NCBI RefSeq assembly: GCF_000024125.1
Contig: NC_013222.1
Location: forward strand, 1,466,501-1,530,500
Direction: 5' to 3'
DNA from: Robiginitalea biformata HTCC2501
GTDB taxonomy: Bacteria > Bacteroidota > Bacteroidia > Flavobacteriales > Flavobacteriaceae
DNA length: 64,000 bases
Shown here: positions 54,149 to 61,185 of the stretch, one piece after another
Position numbering within the stretch: position 1 is the first letter of the stretch
How the letters are laid out: each line of letters opens with the position of its first letter
Translations under genes and position numbers: made by a program
Notes under the pieces: generated by a model
What the model was told of the DNA's origin: nothing
Database searches by the model: none
Seen by the model: only the letters and a program-made list of their open reading frames with translations

Positions 54149-55519
54149 TTACCCGGGGATACGCTTTACCCTGGCCGGGTGTTTCAATATATACGACTGT
54201 ACTATTTTCTCCGTTTCCGGATAGTGTTTCTGGGGGGTGATCAGCGCCTCGAGGTCCGGAAGGCGATCCGGGCACTGGCCTTTGGGAACAAAGCCGTACC
54301 CCCGGTAGGTCCCGTCTGCCACCCAAACCAGGCCTCGCTCATCCGGTTGCCTGCCCTGCTCGTCTATTACCAGGTGGTTGCCGCCGGGCTCCAGCGATTG
54401 CAAGGCGTCGCGGACCTTTTTGTTGTAGGCTTCCACGGTTTGTTTTCCCGAGCAAATACCCGCGCATTGCGGCACGCGGAAATGACTGCAGGTTGCCACC
54501 CCTTCCTGCAGGTGGCAGAACTTGGCACATAACCCGAATTCCGTACACAGTTGCTCCAAAAATAAACGGGCATCCGTCTGGCTGAAGAAGACGCGAAGCG
54601 CTTGCTGGCCCCGGGCGAGCCTGTTAAACGCCAGGTGTATTACGCCGTTTCGGTCCGGATAGCTGAACAGTCCGAAAGCCGGACGGATGTTTTTTTGCGC
54701 CCGGTTGTATTTTGGAAAGTACTTCTTGATGGCGGCAGCTTCCATCAGCAGGGCAACCAGGTCCGAACCCGATAATTCAAAATCGATTTGGGAGGTCTCC
54801 CGGCAGAGCCTGCGTTCCCGGTCTGAGGTATCGTAAAAATGCCCGAGGGCGCGCTGGCGGATATCGATCGCCTTGCCTACATAGATGACATTTCCCTTGG
54901 AATCCTTGAAAAAGTATATACCCGGTGCCTCGGGTAGCTGCCGGAAGGACTCCAGGGGCAGGTGAGGCGGGAGCGTCCCTTCCCGCGACCGGGCATTGAG
55001 GAAGCCTGCAATGGTGTCCTGTCCGCCGGGCTGCTCCATGGCCCGGAGCAGGAGCAATGCGGTGGCCCGTGCATCCCCGGCGGCGCGGTGCCGATCGGAG
55101 AGCGGGATTTCCAGGGAGCGACAAAGCTTACCCAGGCTGTAGGAGCGAAGCCCCGGGAACACCCTGCGCGAAAGCCGCACGGTACAAAGTTTTTTACGCC
55201 CAAAGTCCAGGCCGCACCTTTCGAACTCCTTTCGGACAATCGGATAGTCAAAATTCACGGAGTGGGCCACAAAGACCCGCCCAGAGGAGAAGGCATCGAT
55301 CTTTGGGGCTATTTCTGAAAAATCCGGGGCATTGCGCACCATGGCCGTGGTGATCCCGGTGAGCCCGGTGATAAAGGCCGGAATTTCACATCCCGGGTTT
55401 ACCAGGGTGGAATAAGAATCCGCAATACGGCCCTGGTCGATATTGAACAGGGCAATTTCCGTGATCCGGTTTCCGTAAATCCCGTTCCCGGTGGTTTCTA
55501 TGTCTACTACGGTGTACAA
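54149..55519 (-). CDS. DnaQ-type exonuclease fused to a GIY-YIG/UvrC-like nuclease
   Basis: 456 aa, TTG start at 55519 (MYTVVDIETTGNGIYGNRIT). Residues 1 to about 165 are a DEDDh 3'-5' exonuclease with Asp6, Glu8 and His144/Asp149 (DRHRAAGDA). Residues of about 195-280 are a GIY-YIG domain (APGIYFFKDSKGNVIYVGKA). The C-terminal part has several cysteines (CAKFCHLQEGVATCSHF, CAGICSG), as in UvrC-related proteins. Probable role in DNA repair or end processing. A TACTTTTA box lies about 20 nt upstream. Confidence 0.9.
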   Translation of the reverse strand: MYTVVDIETTGNGIYGNRITEIALFNIDQGRIADSYSTLVNPGCEIPAFITGLTGITTAMVRNAPDFSEIAPKIDAFSSGRVFVAHSVNFDYPIVRKEFERCGLDFGRKKLCTVRLSRRVFPGLRSYSLGKLCRSLEIPLSDRHRAAGDARATALLLLRAMEQPGGQDTIAGFLNARSREGTLPPHLPLESFRQLPEAPGIYFFKDSKGNVIYVGKAIDIRQRALGHFYDTSDRERRLCRETSQIDFELSGSDLVALLMEAAAIKKYFPKYNRAQKNIRPAFGLFSYPDRNGVIHLAFNRLARGQQALRVFFSQTDARLFLEQLCTEFGLCAKFCHLQEGVATCSHFRVPQCAGICSGKQTVEAYNKKVRDALQSLEPGGNHLVIDEQGRQPDERGLVWVADGTYRGYGFVPKGQCPDRLPDLEALITPQKHYPETEKIVQSYILKHPARVKRIPG

Positions 55520-55813
55520 GGCAGCCAGGTGATATCTGTAAAAGTACGATTTCGAGCGTGGAATTCAAGGCTCCGGCGGAGGTGAAAATTATTTTTGAAG
55601 AGATGGTTTTTGAATCGGAAAAAAGACGAATTTCGCCCCGTGAAAACACAAGTATCGGGACGGTTGTCCCAGCGATGCAACTAAGCAACACCACCGGCCG
55701 CCCCGCTGCGGGGAACCCGCAGAAGGAACAGACGCTTCAGCAAGCGCACCGGACAGAATATCCCGCGGTTCCCGTCTTTGCACGGGGACTCCTGGCTCTC
55801 AATTCCCACGCCT

Positions 55814-57112
55814 ATGGCCGCTCTCATTAATCAACCAGGGGCAAAACGCATCCTGATGGTATCCCGTTGGGGCGAAAGTCTGGATTTGGCCAACGCCATG
55901 AAAGAAGAAGGCCATGCGATGAAGTTCTATATCGAGGACCGCCCATCCCGGGAGATCGGATACGGGTTTGTCCCGAAGGTCCGCGACTGGAAAAAGCACG
56001 TGGATTGGGCGGACCTGATCATTTTCGACTACACCGGATTTGGCGCCGAGGCCGACCGGCTCCGGGAAGCGGGCAAACCGGTATTCGGGGGAACGGCCTA
56101 TACGGATCAACTGGAGCTCGACCGGAATTTCGGACAGCAGGAGTTGCAGCGCCACAAGATCAAAACAATCCCCTCCCACGAATTCCACAGTTTCCAGGAG
56201 GCGATCCGGTTTGTGGAAACCCACCCGAACGCCTACGTGGTGAAACCGATGGGGGAGACGCAGGAATTGAAGCAGTTGCTCTTTGTCGGCAAGGACGATC
56301 GGGGGGAGGATGTCGTAAGGTTGCTTCGGGCCTATGAGAAATCCTGGGGAGCCGGCTTCGGAAGTTTCCAGTTGCAGCGGCGCGTCAAAGGGGTGGAGAT
56401 CTCTATTTCGGCGTTTTTCAACGGGAAATCATTCCTCGCCCCGTACAATGTAACCTTCGAACACAAGAAACTCTTCCCGAAAGAAGTGGGGGTTTCCACC
56501 GGCGAAATGGGATCCTCCATGTTTTGGACGGCCCATTCCCCATTGTTTGAGCGGACCCTCCAGAAATTCGGTCCCGCCCTGGCGCGGGAAAATTTCCGGG
56601 GTCACCTGGATATCAATTGCATCGTGAATGGCAATGGGGTCTACCCCCTCGAATTCACTTCCCGTTTCGGGTACCCCCAGATTTTTATCCAGCGGGCGGG
56701 AATCACCGAGCCGATGGGGGAGTTGCTTTACGGGATAGCGGCCGGTACTCGGGAAACGCTGCAGACGCGCAAGGGCTTCCAGGTAGGGGCGTTTATTGCC
56801 GTCCCGCCTTTTCCGTACGACGACAAAAAGACATTTGACCTCTTTTCGAAGGACGCCGTTGTGGTTTTCCAGAAGGGTACGGAAGGTATCCACCCGATGC
56901 ACCTGAAACAGGTGGGCGACCAGTGGCTGATTACCGGAAATACCGGGTTGGCCGTGCTGGTTACCGGGACCGGCCTCACCATGAAGGATGCCCAACGGAC
57001 CATGTACAACCGCATTGGGAGCGTGATCGTTAACAACGGCTACTACCGGACCGATATCGGCGACCGCTGGCAGGAGGATTCGGATAAACTGTGGTCCTGG
57101 GGCTACCTCTGA
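55814..57112 (+). CDS. PurD-like ATP-grasp protein of uncertain function
   Basis: 432 aa from the ATG at 55814 (MAALINQPGAKRILMVSRWG). The fold resembles phosphoribosylamine-glycine ligase: an N-terminal Rossmann-like part (about 10-110), an ATP-grasp domain (AYVVKPMGETQELKQLLFVG) and the PurD-type site YPLEFTSRFGYPQIF, where PurD normally has LEFNARFGDPE. The differences at this site and the unusual N-terminus suggest a different amide-forming reaction, not purine synthesis. The next gene, a GNAT acetyltransferase, starts 1 nt after the stop codon. Confidence 0.75.
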   Translation: MAALINQPGAKRILMVSRWGESLDLANAMKEEGHAMKFYIEDRPSREIGYGFVPKVRDWKKHVDWADLIIFDYTGFGAEADRLREAGKPVFGGTAYTDQLELDRNFGQQELQRHKIKTIPSHEFHSFQEAIRFVETHPNAYVVKPMGETQELKQLLFVGKDDRGEDVVRLLRAYEKSWGAGFGSFQLQRRVKGVEISISAFFNGKSFLAPYNVTFEHKKLFPKEVGVSTGEMGSSMFWTAHSPLFERTLQKFGPALARENFRGHLDINCIVNGNGVYPLEFTSRFGYPQIFIQRAGITEPMGELLYGIAAGTRETLQTRKGFQVGAFIAVPPFPYDDKKTFDLFSKDAVVVFQKGTEGIHPMHLKQVGDQWLITGNTGLAVLVTGTGLTMKDAQRTMYNRIGSVIVNNGYYRTDIGDRWQEDSDKLWSWGYL

Positions 57113-57113
57113 G

Positions 57114-57578
57114 ATGAAGCCGCTGCAATTGACCGACTGGACGAAAACCCCCGAGCGATTTTTCCGGGAGCTCCCCATGGACTGGACGGACGGCTTGCGG
57201 GCTGCCTGGCCGGATATCGCCGGGGAATCGAGAATCCTCGTTTGTTCGGATAATCACGGATTTACCTGCGGAGGCATCGTCAGCCGGGCCATCTTCCCGG
57301 ATATGGGCCCCTACGAAGACCGTGCCCGGGATTTATACAACCGGCAATACTGGTACATCGGATACCTCTACGTGCACGCAAAACACCGTTCGGAAGGGCT
57401 GGGCACCCGATGGATGGAAGCGATTCGAACCGAGGTTCCGGCACGTGGTTTCTGGCTTGTGATTGAGAAAATCGGTTTGCTCAAGTTTTATGCCCGCTCG
57501 GGATTCCATGTAGACCGGATCCTCCGCATCGGGGGCGAACGGGAGTGGTTGCTCATTGTGGGCCGTGAGGATTGGTAA
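57114..57578 (+). CDS. GNAT-family acetyltransferase coupled to the PurD-like gene
   Basis: 154 aa. The acetyl-CoA-binding segment is YIGYLYVHAKHRSEGLGTRW, and FYARSGFHVDRILRI is the GNAT motif B region. The ATG is 1 nt after the stop codon of the PurD-like gene (TGAGATGA), so translation is coupled and the two probably act on one substrate. The substrate is unknown. Confidence 0.85.
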   Translation: MKPLQLTDWTKTPERFFRELPMDWTDGLRAAWPDIAGESRILVCSDNHGFTCGGIVSRAIFPDMGPYEDRARDLYNRQYWYIGYLYVHAKHRSEGLGTRWMEAIRTEVPARGFWLVIEKIGLLKFYARSGFHVDRILRIGGEREWLLIVGREDW

Positions 57579-57819
57579 TTTCCCGGGCCGGACGTGCCGG
57601 AAGGTATAAACCGCTTGGAGGAAAATTCATGCAACCATCTGATTAACAATACTTTTAACGAATTTAACCGCTTTTGATCCGCAATTGACCCAACCAAGGA
57701 CGAACTTTATCTAAATTCCTTTTTGGAAACGCCGCCGGAACTTTACGGCTGCTTTCTGGAACCTTCCCCATACCTCCTGTACCTGCTTGTGCTTTCATGT
57801 TCAACCAAACAGAAACCAC

Positions 57820-59781
57820 ATGCAAAAAACTACGCTCGCCCAATTAATCATTGCGGTTTTACTTCTGGGATTCCCGGTAGCTCTGGTAGGTGCAACCTAT
57901 CCGACTGTTTCGGATATCGCGCACCAGACTGAAGATCCGCATAGCTGCGAGGTTGAAAAGGTTTCGGATGCCAGCACTACAAAGGCAACCGATGGATCGG
58001 CCATCGTACATATGACCGGGGGGATCGCCCCCTACACGTATTTGTGGAGCAATGGGGAAACCACCCAGACGGCTACCCAACTAGGGGTAGGTACGCACCA
58101 GGTTACCGTTACGGATTCGGACGGATGTTCCTCAGTTTGTGAAGTAACCATCAGTTGTTCGACGACACCCCCGGAAGAAGTTTGTGACGGTGTGGACAAC
58201 GACGGGGATGGCCAGATTGACGAAGGCTTTGATGCCGACGGCGACGGCATCCCGGACTGCGAGGACGACTGCGACGACCGCATTGATACCGACGGTGATG
58301 GCACTCCAGATTGCACGGACGACTGCGACGACACCATTGACTCAGACGGCGACGGCATCCCGGACTGCGAAGACGATTGCGATGACCGCATCGACTCCGA
58401 TGGCGACGGTATTTCCGACTGCATCGACGATTGCGACGACAGTATTGACACGGACGGGGACGGTACCCCGGACTGTGTCGACGATTGCGATGACAGTATT
58501 GACACGGACGGCGACGGTATTTCCGACTGCGAGGACGACTGCGACGACCGCATTGATACCGACGGTGATGGCACTCCAGATTGCACGGACGACTGCGACG
58601 ACACCATTGACACGGATGGCGACGGTACCCCGGATTGTGTGGATGACTGCGACGACACCATTGACTCGGACGGGGACGGTACCCCGGATTGTGTGGATGA
58701 CTGCGACGACACCATTGACTCAGACGGCGACGGTATTTCCGACTGCGAGGACGACTGCGACGACACCATTGATACCGACGGTGATGGCACTCCGGATTGC
58801 ACGGACGACTGCGACGACCGCATTGATACCGACGGTGATGGCACTCCAGATTGCACGGACGACTGCGACGACACCATTGACTCAGACGGCGACGGTGTCC
58901 CGGATTGCGTGGATGTCTGCCCAGGCTCTGACGATACGGCCGATTCGGACAATGACGGCATCCCCGATGGCTGCGACGTAGAGGAATGCGACGGTCTGGA
59001 CAATGACGGGGACGGTCAGATCGATGAAGACCTCGATTGCGAAGAGCCAACCGGTGAGTGCCAGACTGCCTTTGCTCGATATACCCCAAATAATACATCC
59101 TTCTGTGAGGACAATTTAGGCGCCAACCGCTGGGGCTGGACGAACTTCTTCGATACGGAAGGAAACTACAATATGGAATTTTATTCCGGTGCCGGACAAT
59201 GCGATACTTCCAACGGCTACCAGTCCGGAAATGTTACCGTGGCATATTCCAACGATATGGTTACTGTTACCATCAACCTGTTACCCGGGAATGTCATGAC
59301 ACAGGCCCACCTGTATGTTGGGGAAGAGAAATACCCCGAAGATAACAAAGGAGATCCAACGGTTGCACCGGGCCAGTATACCCAGGTAGTCGACCCGCTC
59401 AACAACGTAACTAGCTATCAGTTTCAACCCATAGATGTAAGCGACTATACAAACGGGTTCTACGTGATTGTCCATGCCGAAACCTGCCCGACGGGCGAGG
59501 TGGAAAAGCAGGGGCGCTCCGAAACACTGGTTGAGATGAAGCCTTTCCCGACCGTCTTTAATACGGACTTCGAGGTGGGGATCGAATCGGCTGTTCCTAC
59601 CCGTGCCATCTTGCAGGTCTATACCCTGAATGGTGTCAGCATCAAACGGATGCCAGTGGAATTGCAGGCTGGGATGACAACCATACCCGTCAACCTGCCC
59701 GGTTTAAATTCAGCCATGTACCTGCTGGAGGTTCGAACCCCGCAAGGTCAAAGCCTGACTGCAAAAATCATGGCCCGGTAG
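57820..59781 (+). CDS. T9SS-exported repeat protein with calcium-binding-type Asp repeats
   Basis: 653 aa from the ATG at 57820 (MQKTTLAQLIIAVLLLGFPV, signal peptide). An SprB/PKD-like domain (GGIAPYTYLWSNGETTQTAT) occupies about residues 65-105. A Cu/metal-binding MopE-like motif (CDGVDNDGDGQIDEG) precedes twelve 18-residue repeats of the form DDCDD-x-ID-x-DGDG-x-x-DC-x (residues 149-364), followed by a second CDGLDNDGDGQIDED motif. A beta-rich region and a C-terminal type IX secretion sorting domain (FPTVFNTDFEVGIES) complete it. Probably a cell-surface or released calcium-binding protein. Confidence 0.88.
   Translation: MQKTTLAQLIIAVLLLGFPVALVGATYPTVSDIAHQTEDPHSCEVEKVSDASTTKATDGSAIVHMTGGIAPYTYLWSNGETTQTATQLGVGTHQVTVTDSDGCSSVCEVTISCSTTPPEEVCDGVDNDGDGQIDEGFDADGDGIPDCEDDCDDRIDTDGDGTPDCTDDCDDTIDSDGDGIPDCEDDCDDRIDSDGDGISDCIDDCDDSIDTDGDGTPDCVDDCDDSIDTDGDGISDCEDDCDDRIDTDGDGTPDCTDDCDDTIDTDGDGTPDCVDDCDDTIDSDGDGTPDCVDDCDDTIDSDGDGISDCEDDCDDTIDTDGDGTPDCTDDCDDRIDTDGDGTPDCTDDCDDTIDSDGDGVPDCVDVCPGSDDTADSDNDGIPDGCDVEECDGLDNDGDGQIDEDLDCEEPTGECQTAFARYTPNNTSFCEDNLGANRWGWTNFFDTEGNYNMEFYSGAGQCDTSNGYQSGNVTVAYSNDMVTVTINLLPGNVMTQAHLYVGEEKYPEDNKGDPTVAPGQYTQVVDPLNNVTSYQFQPIDVSDYTNGFYVIVHAETCPTGEVEKQGRSETLVEMKPFPTVFNTDFEVGIESAVPTRAILQVYTLNGVSIKRMPVELQAGMTTIPVNLPGLNSAMYLLEVRTPQGQSLTAKIMAR
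58264..58911 (+). repeat. Twelve tandem 54-bp coding repeats
   Basis: Twelve in-frame 54-nt units, each encoding DDCDD[RTS]ID[TS]DGDG[TIV][PS]DC plus one variable residue. Units differ mainly at a few synonymous and three variable codon positions, so they have spread by duplication. The unit resembles thrombospondin type 3 repeats; the DxDGDGxxD core can bind calcium, and the two cysteines per repeat could form disulfides. Confidence 0.95.
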
Positions 59782-59810
59782 GGATAGATACAGATAGATC
59801 CATAGTTTTG

Positions 59811-59844
59811 AAAACCGCAGTATCCGAGGGTACTGCGGTTTTTT
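59811..59844 (+). terminator. Strong terminator after the T9SS repeat-protein gene
   Basis: AAAACCGCAGTA (59811-59822) pairs perfectly with TACTGCGGTTTT (59831-59842), 12 bp, around an 8-nt loop, followed by Ts. It ends the T9SS gene transcript 30 nt after its stop codon. Confidence 0.93.
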
Positions 59845-59991
59845 GTTGCCCGACCCTGGCACCAGAAATTCCACCAGGGGGTGCTGGCGAATTGCAGCCC
59901 CCGAACCTATTCTTGCCCTGTCGCAATAAGAAGCCGGCGGGAGGATTCCGAAAATCCGGAAAAGAGTAGGAGCCATTTAATTCGTATTCAC

Positions 59992-60393
59992 ATGAAAAAG
60001 TTGTTTACCCTGACGATGATCTGCCTGTTTGGTTTTTGCGGGCCCCTGGCCTATCCATCTGCTGCAGACCCGGCCCCAGTTAAATTTCCGGGAGAAGTTG
60101 AAAAGGCCCAGTTGCAAGTCGTTTTTGGCAATGACCGGATGCAACAAACATTCCGGACAGATTTTCTCCCTGTGGACGCCTTTGAATCCCTGGAGTTTCC
60201 GCTTGGTATCGAAAAATTAAGAGAGCAATTTACCGAGGGTGAACTCTGCAAGGTATCCATTACCGTCACAGTACGGGTCGGGATAGATTCGAGTTACGCC
60301 GAAGCTTCCATGACAGTCAGTGATGTGAGCTGTGACCTGGTGGCTGCAACCATCAAGCGTATGAAAAGTCAATTGCTGGCAGCTCTTAAGTGA
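59992..60393 (+). CDS. Small exported protein of unknown function
   Basis: 133 aa from the ATG at 59992 (MKKLFTLTMICLFGFCGPLA). A Sec signal peptide is followed by a compact mature domain with two cysteines (GELCKVSITVTV and SDVSCDLVAATI). No recognised domain. Its stop codon overlaps the GTG of the next gene (GTGA at 60390-60393), so it belongs to the GLPGLI-receptor operon. Confidence 0.75.
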   Translation: MKKLFTLTMICLFGFCGPLAYPSAADPAPVKFPGEVEKAQLQVVFGNDRMQQTFRTDFLPVDAFESLEFPLGIEKLREQFTEGELCKVSITVTVRVGIDSSYAEASMTVSDVSCDLVAATIKRMKSQLLAALK

Positions 60394-61172
60394 TTTGGAA
60401 GAGGGGCAGGTCCGGGGGCGCGCCGTCGGGCGCCCAACCTTGGCGTAAACACTTATTATTTTGCTGGGCCATCTTGTCGTTCGGCGGCCATGCCGGGCTC
60501 CAGTGTCAGTATGTGGTGGCCGATTACGAGGTGCTGCTGGACCTTGGGATACTTCGGAAATTCCAGGCCCGCCTTTATATCTCGGGGGATCGGGCCCGTT
60601 TTGACTGGGGATCCCCGGAAATGCCCTTGGAATCCCGGGATAGCCGGGAACTCAGGGTGCAGGTAGCGCCCCCGGACACGATTGGCACCTACAATTACAC
60701 CGACTCCCGTGGGGCCTTGATGTACTCTACCGTTGCCTCATTGGAAGGAGCGACCCGGATACTGAAGGAACCCCTGCCGGCCATCCATTGGAAGATTACG
60801 GAGAAACAACGGGAAATCGGTGCGTACCGGTGCTTGTATGCGGAAGGTTTCTTCCGGGGCCGGAAATACGGGGTCTGGTTTACTCCGGACATCCCGGTCC
60901 ATTTCGGACCCTGGAAGTTGTACGGTTTGCCCGGATTGGTGGTTTCAGCGTCTGATGAAAACCACGCGGTTACCTTCAGGCTGCATGGCTTGACGCCCGG
61001 GGATTCCTTTCCCGAAACAGATTTTTCGGATCTGGAACCCATAGACCTGGCGGCCTACCGGAACTTCTTAAAAGATCGTTCCAACCGGTTGTTGCGCAGA
61101 ATCCAGGCGCGTATGCCGCGGGGAGCTCAGTTCCGACTTACCGACCAACAACACCTTGAAATATTTCAATGA
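60390..61172 (+). CDS. GLPGLI-family protein
   Basis: 260 aa, GTG start at 60390. A signal sequence near residues 20-40 (KHLLFCWAILSFGGHAG) is followed by the family signature: WFTPDIPVHFGPWKLYGLPG (near residue 175). GLPGLI proteins are exported and of unknown function, and commonly sit beside a TonB-receptor-type barrel, as here. The overlap with the upstream gene and a 13-nt gap to the downstream gene indicate an operon. Confidence 0.9.
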   Translation: MIWKRGRSGGAPSGAQPWRKHLLFCWAILSFGGHAGLQCQYVVADYEVLLDLGILRKFQARLYISGDRARFDWGSPEMPLESRDSRELRVQVAPPDTIGTYNYTDSRGALMYSTVASLEGATRILKEPLPAIHWKITEKQREIGAYRCLYAEGFFRGRKYGVWFTPDIPVHFGPWKLYGLPGLVVSASDENHAVTFRLHGLTPGDSFPETDFSDLEPIDLAAYRNFLKDRSNRLLRRIQARMPRGAQFRLTDQQHLEIFQ

Positions 61173-61185
61173 AACGCGAGATCGA

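Noticed and set aside
55558..55830. 90-codon open frame in the 294-nt spacer before the PurD-like gene
   Set aside because: No recognisable domain or start context; it overlaps the start of the PurD-like gene. The spacer shows no clear feature.
58264..58911. Possible CRISPR or minisatellite array
   Set aside because: Units are contiguous, in frame and without unique spacers, and no cas gene is nearby.
58032..59003. Open frames on both strands across the Asp repeats (323 codons antisense, Ser/Gln-rich)
   Set aside because: They mirror the 54-bp coding repeats and have no start context or known domain; the sense frame has a signal peptide and sorting tail.
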